This document shows positions 16,768 to 24,369 of a stretch of 33,255 bases of DNA, piece after piece. A program made the translations under genes and the position numbers. The notes beneath the pieces are model-generated. The model searched no databases, was not told the origin of the DNA, and saw only the letters and a list, made by a program, of their open reading frames with translations. Source of the stretch: Bacteroidales bacterium UBA6397 (GTDB lineage: Bacteria; Bacteroidota; Bacteroidia; Bacteroidales; UBA932); assembly GCA_002439875.1 (NCBI GenBank), contig DJQB01000031.1:1-33255 (forward strand), read 5' to 3'. How positions within the stretch are numbered: position 1 is the stretch's first letter; each line of letters opens with the position of its first letter.

Positions 16768-19017
16768 ATGAAATTTAAGAATATTCTGTCCGCCATCGCG
16801 GCACTGTTTGTGTCCATTGGCCTGAATGCCAGTGATTTCCGCACCCTTTTGAACAACGGCTGGACTTTTGCCCTTGGTGACGCCTCTTCGATGAAGAAGG
16901 ACTTCACGCATGGCACTGAGTATTTCACGTACTTCTCAAAGGCCGGGACGGCAGGGCAGAGCAAGTCCCCGATCATGCTGGCTTTCGACGATTCAGGATG
17001 GCGGAAGGTCAGTCTTCCGCACGACTGGGTCGTTGATCTGCCTTACAGCAAGGACGCAAGCCATTCGCACGGCTACAAATGCGTCGGCTGGAACTATCCT
17101 GAGAACTCGGTGGGCTGGTACAGAAAGCGCCTCCGCATCCCGTCCGAAGACTACGGCAAGCAGATCCGCATCGAGTTCGAGGGAATATTCCGTGACAGCG
17201 AGGTCTTCTGCAACGGCTTTTACCTTGGCCACGAGAGAAGCGGCTATTTTACACGGTCTTATGACTTGAGTCCGTATCTCAATTATGGTGGCGACAATGT
17301 GATCACCGTGCGATGTGATGCCTCCACTGAGGAAGGATGGTACTACGAGGGTGCGGGAATATACCGCAACGTCTGGCTCCACAAGGCCGGGCCGGTCGCT
17401 GTGAAGCCATATTCATTGGATTTGACAGGGGAGACTCCGAAGTTCGAGACCGTGATGGCGAGCGACACGCTTGACAAGGCAAAGGTGAAGGCGGAGGTCG
17501 TGTTTCTCGACGCCGAGGGCAACGAGGTTCAGAAACCTGATCATCTCTGGAGTCTTGAGGATCCTTACCTTTACACCGCGCGGATTCGACTTTACTATGA
17601 CGGGGTTCTCTCTGACGAGCAGAAATGCCGCTTCGGGTTGCGCACGATTGAGTTCAGCCCGACGGAAGGGTTCCTGCTCAACGGGAAACACGTCAAATTG
17701 ACGGGCTGCAACATGCATCTTGACCATGCCGGGGTAGGTGCCGGAGTGCCGGACGAATTGTGGCGTTACCGTCTCACGCAGCTCAGGAAGTACGGGTTCA
17801 ACGCTGTCCGCAGCTCCCATAATCCCGCGTCTCCGGCCATGCTCGACCTCTGTGACGAGATGGGCATCCTGGTGATCGACGAGAACCGCCAGCTTGGTGT
17901 AAATGAGGAGCAGCTAACACAGTTAAGGCGAATGATAGAGCGTGACCGCAACCATCCGTGTGTCATCCTTTGGAGCATAGGCAACGAGGAATGGAGCGTG
18001 GAGGGCATCGAGGCCGGCACGAGGATCGCGCGGAAGATGAGTGAATATGTCCACTCCATTGATCCGACCAGACCGACCAACTACGGCAGTTCCGGAGGCC
18101 ATGAGCTTGTGAAAGGAGTTGACGTGTTCGGTTACAACTACATCGTCCAGAACCCAGTGGACGAGTTCCACGAGAAGTTCCCGGATCATTGCGCTGTCGG
18201 CACTGAGGAGACTTCGGGAGCCGGCACGAGAGGAAAGTATGCCACAGTCCCGGAGGAAGGCTGGATGACCCCTCTGAACAGGGTTGACACTCTAGGCAGG
18301 ATCAATGTCATCGAACACGGTTGGAAATTCTACAAGGCCCGTCCGTGGACCGGCGGCTTGTTCTACTGGACCGGTCAGGACTACCGTGGCGAACCGAACC
18401 CGATGGTCTGGCCGGCCACCGGCTCCCAGTTCGGCATTCTGGACTACTGCTGCTTCCCGAAGGACGAGGCGTTCTATGTCAAGTCCGCCTGGCTGGAGGA
18501 GCCTACAGTCCACATCTGCGGCCCGTACAAAGGCGAGGTCTGGGTCTATTCCAACTGCGATCAGATCCGGCTGTCAGCCGACGGCAAGAGTCTGGGCAAG
18601 AAGAATATGCCGAAAGACGGCCACCTTGTCTGGAAGGTAGGAGACGCCGCCAGATTCTCGGCTGTGGGCTACCGTAACGGCAAAAAGGTCGCGGCTGATG
18701 AATATCCTTCCGTCGTCTGTGAGACAACCCTTACTCTCTCCAAGTCTCAGATAAAGGCTGATGGTCAGGATGTTGTCGTGATCGACATCGACACCCCGTC
18801 GGAAAGTCTGGAAGTCTCAGTCTCCGGAGCCACGTTCCTCGGCTGGGGCAACGGCAACCCAGGCTTCAAGGAGATCGAAAGACCGGAGAACGGCCGCTCC
18901 ATGACGATCAAACCGTTCTCCGGCAAAGCCCAAGTCATCATTCGCTCGATTGAAGGCTCCACAGAACCGGTCAGAGTCCTGATAGGGGACAAGACCACAG
19001 AAATCAAGGTTATCTAA
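16768..19017 (+). CDS. Exported GH2 glycosidase (beta-galactosidase/beta-mannosidase type)
   Basis: The 749-residue protein has a cleavable signal (about 1-22, ending LNAS), so it is probably periplasmic. The GH2 order is visible: a jelly-roll sugar-binding domain (about 25-210, with SLPHDWVVDLPY, VGWYRK and GAGIYRNVWL), an Ig-like domain, and a TIM barrel from about 290 (GCNMHLDHAGVG, VRSSHNPASP, ILWSIGNEEW with acid/base Glu near 405, VGTEETSG with nucleophile Glu near 480). A C-terminal Ig-like domain ends the protein. The first Ig-like domain is short: only about 50 residues separate GPVAVKPYS from HLWSLEDPYLY. Sequence does not separate beta-galactosidase from beta-mannosidase; context allows removal of terminal mannose or of galactose from galactoglucomannan. 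It starts 3 nt after the GH94 gene and ends the locus. Confidence 0.85.
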   Translation: MKFKNILSAIAALFVSIGLNASDFRTLLNNGWTFALGDASSMKKDFTHGTEYFTYFSKAGTAGQSKSPIMLAFDDSGWRKVSLPHDWVVDLPYSKDASHSHGYKCVGWNYPENSVGWYRKRLRIPSEDYGKQIRIEFEGIFRDSEVFCNGFYLGHERSGYFTRSYDLSPYLNYGGDNVITVRCDASTEEGWYYEGAGIYRNVWLHKAGPVAVKPYSLDLTGETPKFETVMASDTLDKAKVKAEVVFLDAEGNEVQKPDHLWSLEDPYLYTARIRLYYDGVLSDEQKCRFGLRTIEFSPTEGFLLNGKHVKLTGCNMHLDHAGVGAGVPDELWRYRLTQLRKYGFNAVRSSHNPASPAMLDLCDEMGILVIDENRQLGVNEEQLTQLRRMIERDRNHPCVILWSIGNEEWSVEGIEAGTRIARKMSEYVHSIDPTRPTNYGSSGGHELVKGVDVFGYNYIVQNPVDEFHEKFPDHCAVGTEETSGAGTRGKYATVPEEGWMTPLNRVDTLGRINVIEHGWKFYKARPWTGGLFYWTGQDYRGEPNPMVWPATGSQFGILDYCCFPKDEAFYVKSAWLEEPTVHICGPYKGEVWVYSNCDQIRLSADGKSLGKKNMPKDGHLVWKVGDAARFSAVGYRNGKKVAADEYPSVVCETTLTLSKSQIKADGQDVVVIDIDTPSESLEVSVSGATFLGWGNGNPGFKEIERPENGRSMTIKPFSGKAQVIIRSIEGSTEPVRVLIGDKTTEIKVI

Positions 19018-19029
19018 ATTTCTGTCTCG

Positions 19030-19063
19030 TTTGCGCGTTTTTGACTTGGAATCGCTAACTTTG
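19030..19063 (+). promoter_or_regulatory. Bacteroidetes-type promoter for yicC
   Basis: TTTG (19030-19033) and a perfect TAnnTTTG element, TAACTTTG (19056-19063), are 22 nt apart. This is close to the known -33/-7 arrangement of Bacteroides sigma-ABfr promoters. The start codon of yicC lies 59 nt downstream, so yicC is likely expressed apart from the polysaccharide locus. Confidence 0.6.
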
Positions 19064-19122
19064 TGGTTGAAACGGGATTCGTGAGTGTTGAATCCTGGTC
19101 CGGGTGATTTTAATTTTGGAAT

Positions 19123-20010
19123 ATGATCAAGTCAATGACCGGTTACGGCAAGGCTGAGGCCGTCCTGGAGACAGGTAAACTCACCATCGAGATCAAGACG
19201 CTCAACGGCAAGAACTCCGACGCTAACATCAAGTCTTCTCTTCTCCCGAAGGACAAGGAACTGCTTGTCCGCAGGAAGATCACGGACTCACTTGTCCGCG
19301 GCACGATAGACTTCTACATGGCTTGGGAACCTAAGGCCGGCGCAATGGCCAAACAGATCAACAAGGATCTTCTCAGGGCCTACTACGATCAGCTGATGGA
19401 CTTCAGCTCATCGCTTCCTGTCTTTGATTCCCTGACTTTTAATCCGAGCGAGATGCTCGCCTCCGTCCTGCGGTTTCCTGATGTGCTGGACGGTTCCCGT
19501 CAGGATGTCGTCACGGAAGAGAACTGGCCCGTGGTTGAGAAGGCCATAGACGAGGCTTTGGCCGCTGTCAATGACTATCGTGCCAAGGAAGGCGAGGCAC
19601 TCTACAAGGATGTCACCTCAAGAGTGGCGAACATCCTTGACCTTGAGAATCAGGTCGAGGGCTTCGAGAAGGAAAGGATTGAAGCCGTAAGGGATAAGCT
19701 GACGAAGAATCTGGAGGCCCTCCAGCAGAAGGTCGATCCATCGCGATTTGAGCAGGAGATGATTTTCTACCTTGAGAAGTTGGACATCAACGAGGAGAAG
19801 GTCCGTCTCCGCCAACACTGCAAGTACTTCATGGACACGATTGACGGTGAGGAATATCCTGGCCGCAAGCTCGGCTTCATCATTCAGGAGATGGGCCGCG
19901 AGATCAACACGACCGGCTCCAAGGCCAACCACTCCGGCATCCAGAAACTCGTTGTCCGCATGAAAGACGAGCTGGAGAAGATCCGCGAACAGTCTATGAA
20001 CATCCTTTAG
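19123..20010 (+). CDS. yicC: YicC/YloC-family endoribonuclease
   Basis: The 295-residue protein begins MIKSMTGYGKAE, the conserved start of the YicC family, so the start is secure. Other family marks are LNGKNSD, the DUF1732-type C-terminal part LDINEEKVRLRQHCKYF, GRKLGFIIQEMGREINTTGSKA and the terminal EKIREQSMNIL. YicC-type proteins are reported as endoribonucleases that affect RNA decay in stationary phase; the gene is widespread and not part of the glycan pathway. It has its own apparent promoter. Its last seven codons and stop are embedded in a perfect inverted repeat. It converges on rmuC, which is encoded on the opposite strand. Confidence 0.93.
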   Translation: MIKSMTGYGKAEAVLETGKLTIEIKTLNGKNSDANIKSSLLPKDKELLVRRKITDSLVRGTIDFYMAWEPKAGAMAKQINKDLLRAYYDQLMDFSSSLPVFDSLTFNPSEMLASVLRFPDVLDGSRQDVVTEENWPVVEKAIDEALAAVNDYRAKEGEALYKDVTSRVANILDLENQVEGFEKERIEAVRDKLTKNLEALQQKVDPSRFEQEMIFYLEKLDINEEKVRLRQHCKYFMDTIDGEEYPGRKLGFIIQEMGREINTTGSKANHSGIQKLVVRMKDELEKIREQSMNIL

Positions 20011-20031
20011 AAGGATGTTCATAGACTGTTC
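19987..20031. terminator. Perfect 21-bp inverted repeat with the yicC stop codon as loop
   Basis: The left arm (19987-20007) encodes the last seven residues of YicC. The loop is just the stop codon TAG (20008-20010), and the right arm (20011-20031) is an exact reverse complement of the left. No T-tract follows on the + strand. Lying between convergent genes, it could end transcription in both directions. The perfect 21-bp match with coding sequence also suggests a recent inverted duplication of the gene end. Confidence 0.75.
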
Positions 20032-20475
20032 TTCCATCCAACCCCCGGTCACTTTGTGACAGCCCCAGAGGGGCACGGGGAAGGGATCCCCCGAAACCTC
20101 TTCGGTCGCTACGCTCCTAGTGCTCCGGTGCCCCGGCTTTGTGGCGACTTGCTGTTGCGGTTGGTGCGTCATTGTGGCGGTTTCACTTACGGGAGTGCTT
20201 ATTTTGTGAGCCCGTGCGCGGAAAGCCTCTATCTGCGCACCGGAGAAGCTGACGGATTGCGCTGTGCGTGGAAAATAATTGCTGACGCACCTGGATATAT
20301 ACTGAGTCCATCCCGTGAGTAACGGCTGGGATCTTGCGCACGATTCACGTTGGGAAACGCTGATGTCTTAAGACCAGGCCCTCCGTGAGTAAAGGCTGGG
20401 TTCCTGCGCGCGAGGTGTGGGCGAGTGATTACTTGGTGCGTGAAAGTTGCATCCTGGCGCACCGATAAGGTGGAA
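20032..20475. other. Gene-free spacer between yicC and rmuC, rich in hairpins
   Basis: No convincing gene is present. The left part is a ladder of small hairpins: GTCAC/GTGAC (20048-20060), GCCCC/GGGGC (20062-20074) and a GGGGA..TCCCC fold just after (about 20077-20091). The right part holds a pair of 30-bp degenerate repeats, listed separately. Weak open frames through it lack family resemblance. Confidence 0.5.
20313..20412. repeat. Two 30-bp degenerate direct repeats, 70 bp apart
   Basis: Copies at 20313-20342 and 20383-20412 share CCGTGAGTAA and GGCTGGG and end in TGCGC.CG; they differ at 4 of 30 positions. A fragment in opposite orientation (CTCCCGTAAGTGAA) may lie at about 20188-20201. 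Function is not known. Confidence 0.55.
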
Positions 20476-21942
20476 CTATTCTGTGTTTTCGCTTGTAGTT
20501 GCGTTGAGTTCGGTGGGGATTATGGACTCTGGACCGGGTTTGCGGGCACCGGGCTTGATTTTGGCCTGAGATTTCTTGGGGGAGAGGCCGAGCTTTTCGA
20601 GTTTCTGGATTTTCTTGACGACACACTGGTTGGACTCGGTCAGTTTCTTGGTCGAGGTATCGTAGGCGGACTGCGCCTTGCCGAGCATGGTCCCGATCGC
20701 CACGTAACTCTCCATCCAACCGTTCAATTGGCTCATCAGTTCCTCGGCTGTCTTGTAGACCTCGGCGATGTTCTTCTCCTGGTCCGCCTGCTTCCAAGCC
20801 ATTTGTATCATGTTCAAGACTATTACTAACGTCATCTGGCTGACAATCAGTACATTGTTGTCCTTGGCTGCCTGCCAGAGCATCGGATCCTCCTCAAGCA
20901 TCAGCCTGAACGCACCCTCGATCGGGATGAACATCAGATTGTAGTTCACCTTGCGCCTGCCCTCGGGAATGTAGGACGCATAGTCCTTTGTCTTTAGCTC
21001 GTCCACGTGCTTGCGGACGCTTTCGACATGCGCCTTGGCGAACCTTACCCGATCCTCGGCTTTCTCCGCGTTGACATATTCATTGAAAGATTTCAGGCTG
21101 ACCTTGGAGTCGATGATGACGGTCGTGTCGTCTGGGTAGAGCACCATCACGTCCGGGATCATCGTCCTGCCGCTCTCGCTCTTGATCTCGTGGCCGCTTT
21201 CGTCCGTCATCACGCTCTGGGTGAAGAAATGCACGCCTTCCACCAACCCGGCGTTCTTCAGCACGTCGGTGAGCAGCATCTCCCCGAAGTCCCCCTGGAT
21301 CTTTGAATATCCCGTCAGCGCGTTAGCCAGATTCCTTGCCTCGTCCCCCACAGCCTGCGACCGCTCCATCACATTGTGAATATGCTCCTTAAGCTGTGCG
21401 CTTTGCTCCACGGCCTCCTTCCTGGACTCCTGCACAGCCTTCCCGAACTCGGCGAACTTCTCCTGCATCGGTTTCAGAAGCTCCGAGATCGACTCCGCGC
21501 TCTGCCTCTTGAACTCGGTGCTGTTGTCCGCTGACAGGGCCTTGAACGCATCCTTCATCTTCTCTAAATCCCTCTCATGCTGCTCCTTCTGCATATTCAA
21601 AGCCTTCTCCTGCGCCTCCTTCTGCTCCGCCATCGCCTTTTCCTGAATATCCCGCTGCATGGCAAGAGCTTTCTCCTGCAGGCGCCTCTGCTCCTCAAGC
21701 GCCTTAGCCTGCTCTTTCCTGAGACGGCTTTCATATTCCTCACTCGCCCTGAGCGTGCTTTCCAGTGCCGCGTTCTTCCCCGTCAGTTCCGTCAGCCGCC
21801 TCTGGAGCTCGTCCTCCGCTTTTTCATATTCCTTGACAATTCTTTGCCTTTCAGCGGCATTCCTCTGAATGACAATAAGAAGCGTCACCACGGCGGCCAC
21901 CGCCACCGCCGAGATCAAAATCATTATTACCGTAAGATTCAT
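20476..21942 (-). CDS. rmuC: RmuC-family DNA recombination protein
   Basis: RmuC proteins limit DNA inversion and rearrangement and carry a PD-(D/E)XK nuclease-like core. The 488-residue product has an N-terminal membrane anchor (about 4-25, VIMILISAVAVAAVVTLLIV). A long charged coiled coil (about 30-190, repeated EKA.EEQ-like heptads) follows, and then the RmuC domain (about 195-430). The nuclease-like core shows IPDV near 263 and IIDSK near 278, followed by VSLKSF. YNLMFIPIEGAF and ALNxYxxWKQ-like helices complete the domain (here VLNMIQMAWKQADQ). The C-terminal 40 residues are a basic, low-complexity tail (SPKKSQAKIKPGARKPG). The gene lies 4 nt after the ATPase gene on the same strand, so the two may share a message. 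Confidence 0.93.
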   Translation of the reverse strand: MNLTVIMILISAVAVAAVVTLLIVIQRNAAERQRIVKEYEKAEDELQRRLTELTGKNAALESTLRASEEYESRLRKEQAKALEEQRRLQEKALAMQRDIQEKAMAEQKEAQEKALNMQKEQHERDLEKMKDAFKALSADNSTEFKRQSAESISELLKPMQEKFAEFGKAVQESRKEAVEQSAQLKEHIHNVMERSQAVGDEARNLANALTGYSKIQGDFGEMLLTDVLKNAGLVEGVHFFTQSVMTDESGHEIKSESGRTMIPDVMVLYPDDTTVIIDSKVSLKSFNEYVNAEKAEDRVRFAKAHVESVRKHVDELKTKDYASYIPEGRRKVNYNLMFIPIEGAFRLMLEEDPMLWQAAKDNNVLIVSQMTLVIVLNMIQMAWKQADQEKNIAEVYKTAEELMSQLNGWMESYVAIGTMLGKAQSAYDTSTKKLTESNQCVVKKIQKLEKLGLSPKKSQAKIKPGARKPGPESIIPTELNATTSENTE

Positions 21943-21946
21943 AGCC

Positions 21947-23080
21947 TTAAAAGTTTTCTCGTAACCAATCCCTGAAAATCAAATCATTGATCTGTCTCTT
22001 GGTCCCGTTATCTGTAATCACGTTGTTCTTCTTAAGCGCGTTTCCTGCTGTCTGAACCGAACTGGTCGAGCCGAGCCCGTATTTGGAGATGAAATCTTCT
22101 GAGGTTATCCTGACGCCATCAGGATCTTCATTCGCGATAGCTGCAAGCAATGATTTCTGTTTTTCGGAAAAGCGTGCGAACTGTTCTTCGTATGAGAAAC
22201 TTTGCTGAGCAATGACCGCGTCATAAATTGATTCGAACTCCGTCTTTTTCAGTACCTCTCCAGGCATTGTCTGGGCGAATGCTTCATTCATCATGAGTTG
22301 GATGTACCATGTGACACCATTGAAGTAGTCGTAGCACTTGTCAACAAGTTCTGGTTCAATATCTTTCCCATACTTTTTGAACATCGTGACAGCGAATTCA
22401 TTATAGACGCTTTTGTCTATCACGCCTATTGTCATCATCACAGCGCTGTTGTAGAAAGGTTTGTCCGGTGACTTGAACATGTTGTTCATGGCATGGCTGA
22501 TGCTGCCGGTGTAGATGAATGAGATGTTCCGGCATTTTTGCATCAATGTTCTCAAATAGGATTCGACATTCTTCTCTTTGAAGTTTCTTATCGTCTGGAA
22601 TTCGTCAATGGCTACCACGGTCGGCTTTTTCAGAGAATCAAGTAAGGAAATGATTTCCTCAAGTGTTTTGTCGGGGTACTTGATTTCTGACAGCCCTGTT
22701 CCGAGTGAGAACGAAGCCGTCAACTCATTGTATTCGATGGTTGGTTTGATGGATTTCAGACCATTCAAGAGTTTTTCCCTTATTTCGAGCACACCGCTCT
22801 TTGAGAAAACCTCTTTCGCTACAAGCATGGCCATCTCTTTCAGCGATCCGGCTGAGTAGATGTCAATGAGGAAGGTGTTGTAGTTTTCCTTTATGGCTTT
22901 TTGCTCAAAGCAGTGCCTGATAAGTCCGGTCTTGCCCAACCTCCTTTTCGCAAACAAAGCCACATTGCGTCCGTTAAGAATATGCTTGCAAAGTTCCCCG
23001 GCTTCCTTACTTCTGTCACAGAAGTATTCCTCCGGGACGAAAGGCGTGATTATGAAAGGATTTTTAACGATGTTTGCCAT
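21947..23080 (-). CDS. P-loop ATPase (AAA/archaeal-ATPase-like, ORC/STAND-type)
   Basis: This 377-residue protein belongs to a broad group of Bacteroidetes ATP-binding proteins with an AAA core and a winged helix. The Walker A region is AKRRLGKTGLI (about 45-55), Walker B is VVAIDEFQ (about 155-162), and a sensor-1-like stretch is ISFIYTGSISH. The C-terminal part (about 290-377) looks like a winged-helix domain, with KQKSLLAAIA, GLGSTSSVQTAGNALKKNNVI and the ending FRDWLREN. Relatives often appear near mobile or defence regions, but their function is mostly unknown; a role with RmuC is only suggested by the 4-nt spacing. Its upstream region carries several short repeats that may be a control site. 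Confidence 0.85.
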   Translation of the reverse strand: MANIVKNPFIITPFVPEEYFCDRSKEAGELCKHILNGRNVALFAKRRLGKTGLIRHCFEQKAIKENYNTFLIDIYSAGSLKEMAMLVAKEVFSKSGVLEIREKLLNGLKSIKPTIEYNELTASFSLGTGLSEIKYPDKTLEEIISLLDSLKKPTVVAIDEFQTIRNFKEKNVESYLRTLMQKCRNISFIYTGSISHAMNNMFKSPDKPFYNSAVMMTIGVIDKSVYNEFAVTMFKKYGKDIEPELVDKCYDYFNGVTWYIQLMMNEAFAQTMPGEVLKKTEFESIYDAVIAQQSFSYEEQFARFSEKQKSLLAAIANEDPDGVRITSEDFISKYGLGSTSSVQTAGNALKKNNVITDNGTKRQINDLIFRDWLRENF

Positions 23081-23081
23081 A

Positions 23082-23146
23082 ATTATGTAAAACTACATTA
23101 TGTAAAGTGACGTAATGCAATATTACGTAAATATTCTGAAATATTC
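23082..23146 (-). repeat. Repeat cluster immediately upstream of the ATPase gene
   Basis: Two 15-bp tandem copies (23082-23096 and 23097-23111) begin ATTATGTAAA. An inverted repeat ACGTAAT/ATTACGT follows (23110-23116 and 23122-23128), then two AAATATTC copies (23129-23136 and 23139-23146). An 11-bp piece, TGTAAAGTGAC (23101-23111), recurs at 23219-23229. Such packing directly before the start suggests a regulator-binding region, possibly autoregulatory. Confidence 0.5.
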
Positions 23147-23460
23147 AACGCGAGAATAAAAAACATATAAAATTGCAAAGAAACATAAAAAGTTCGCATC
23201 TTACCCCCAACCCTTTTTTGTAAAGTGACATGAAAAAAATAAATTGCGTCAGATTAAGAGAATATTTTCGAGGATAGATCTATTTTCGAAGAAGGAGTGT
23301 GCCGGTGGCACATGACTGATGAGAAAAGAGATATAGACCGAAAAGATTCCTTAAGATGATGAAGGTTATTTTTTGAAGGTTACTAAGTTCGCCTGAACGA
23401 ATATCTTTGGCTTTCCACCGGTTTGGCATCGATTGAAATAATTTCGGGGTGGTGTCGTGT
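23147..23460. other. AT-rich gene-free spacer between divergent ATPase and toxin genes
   Basis: No coding sequence can be supported. Visible elements are the third copy of the TGTAAAGTGAC box (23219-23229), two ATTTTCGA copies around the palindrome ATAGATCTAT (about 23262-23289), and a TGTGCC/GGCACA hairpin (23298-23312). Confidence 0.45.
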
Positions 23461-23475
23461 TTTGGAAACTTTTAT

Positions 23476-23529
23476 TAATTTTGCAATGATATATGGAATA
23501 TGGAAAGCTTAGGCCAACCTTAGGCTAAC
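23476..23529 (+). promoter_or_regulatory. Promoter element and tandem-repeat operator of the toxin-antitoxin pair
   Basis: A perfect TAnnTTTG -7 element, TAATTTTG, lies at 23476-23483. About 24 nt further on are two adjacent 11-bp direct repeats with one mismatch, CTTAGGCCAAC (23508-23518) and CTTAGGCTAAC (23519-23529). They end 4 nt before the toxin start. This is a fitting place for the HTH antitoxin to bind and repress its own operon. Confidence 0.5.
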
Positions 23530-23533
23530 GTTT

Positions 23534-23842
23534 ATGAAAGAGGCCAAAGATTTTATGGAATCTCTACCACATCAGGCAGCGAGCAAAGTCTATTATAATA
23601 TTCGTCGTGTCGTTGATGGTGAACGTGATGCGGAGTTATTTAAGAAATTGGTTGGTTCAAAGATTTGGGAATTCCGAACCTTGTATGGTGGCGTTACATA
23701 TCGTCTGTTCGCCTTTTGGGACACCAGGGAATATATGCTTGTGGTGGTAACACACGGGATTGTTAAAAAGGAACAAAAAACTCCGAGAAAGGAGATAGCT
23801 AAGGCTGGAATGATGATGAAGACTTATTTTAATGAAAGGTGA
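23534..23842 (+). CDS. higB: HigB/RelE-like toxin (Gp49 family)
   Basis: The 102-residue basic protein resembles host-inhibition toxins of the RelE/HigB fold, which cleave mRNA on the ribosome. Typical marks are the N-terminal helix KEAKDFMESLPHQAASKVYYNI, the strand IWEFRTLYGGVTYRLFAFWD, the strand MLVVVTHGIVKKEQKTP and the final helix EIAKAGMMMKTYF. A stop codon at 23510 limits any longer start, so the ATG at 23534 is secure. The gene precedes its antitoxin, the order characteristic of higBA. The gap to the antitoxin is 2 nt. A tandem repeat before the gene is a likely operator. Confidence 0.85.
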   Translation: MKEAKDFMESLPHQAASKVYYNIRRVVDGERDAELFKKLVGSKIWEFRTLYGGVTYRLFAFWDTREYMLVVVTHGIVKKEQKTPRKEIAKAGMMMKTYFNER

Positions 23843-23844
23843 TT

Positions 23845-24174
23845 ATGGCAGAAATGAAGTTGTACACATTGGATGAGATGCTGGATGAGCATTTCGGTAA
23901 GGTTGGAACGTCAGAAAGGGATTCCTTCGAGAAAGATGTTGCCGATGCGGTCAATGCCTACCGCTTGGGGGAGATAGTCAGGGAACGCCGCCTTGGCCAG
24001 AATCTTACGCAGGCTGAACTCGGGAAACGCATGGGAGTGAAGAAATCCCAGGTCTCAAAACTCGAAAGGGGAGAGGACATGTCTCTCCGCTCGATGCGCA
24101 GGGTGTTTCGAGCGCTTGGAGTCGAGTCCGGCACCCTTGACCTTGGCCCGGCGGGAAAAGTCACCTTGTGGTGA
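23845..24174 (+). CDS. higA: HigA-like XRE-family antitoxin
   Basis: The 109-residue protein should neutralise the upstream toxin and repress the operon. An N-terminal region (about 1-45, with MLDEHFGKVG and RDSFEKDVADAV) precedes a classic helix-turn-helix: RRLGQNLTQAELGKRMGV, then KKSQVSKLERGEDMSLRSMRRVFRALG. The ATG at 23845 lies 2 nt after the toxin stop; a GTG at 23839 overlapping the toxin end is a less likely start. The short tail LDLGPAGKVTLW is common in this family. Codon use appears like that of the neighbours, so recent transfer is not evident. Confidence 0.88.
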   Translation: MAEMKLYTLDEMLDEHFGKVGTSERDSFEKDVADAVNAYRLGEIVRERRLGQNLTQAELGKRMGVKKSQVSKLERGEDMSLRSMRRVFRALGVESGTLDLGPAGKVTLW

Positions 24175-24258
24175 TAATCCCTTTCTCCTCAAGTTTGTTG
24201 CATTCACCATCGGTACAACCTAAACCATGTTCCTCCGCATCGTCCGCGCGAAACAACA

Positions 24259-24350
24259 TGGTGAGCCTGCTGAACCACGGTTGGTGAGCCTGCTGAACCA
24301 CGGTTGGTGAGCCTGTCGAACCATGGTTGGTGAGCTTGTCGAACCACGGT
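24259..24350. repeat. Four 23-bp tandem repeats
   Basis: Units at 24259-24281, 24282-24304, 24305-24327 and 24328-24350 follow the pattern TGGTGAG(C/T)(C/T)TG, then CT or TC, GAACCA(C/T)GGT. The first two are identical, and the last two carry GTCG in place of GCTG. A partial fifth copy (TGGC) follows. Unit junctions create the palindrome AACCATGGTT (24319-24328). The core resembles dispersed short repeats seen in many bacterial intergenic regions; that comparison is from memory. Confidence 0.85.
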
Positions 24351-24369
24351 TGGCTTGCCAATGATCTGT

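Noticed and set aside
20056..20322. 88-codon + strand frame after yicC
   Set aside because: It runs through the hairpin ladder, has no family likeness and is cysteine/arginine-rich in the way random frames are.
24259..24354. CRISPR array
   Set aside because: The 23-bp units are directly adjacent with no spacers, and no cas gene is present.
24161..24361. 66-codon - strand frame over the tandem repeats
   Set aside because: Its product is mostly a translation of the 23-bp repeat and it overlaps the higA end; no sign of a gene.
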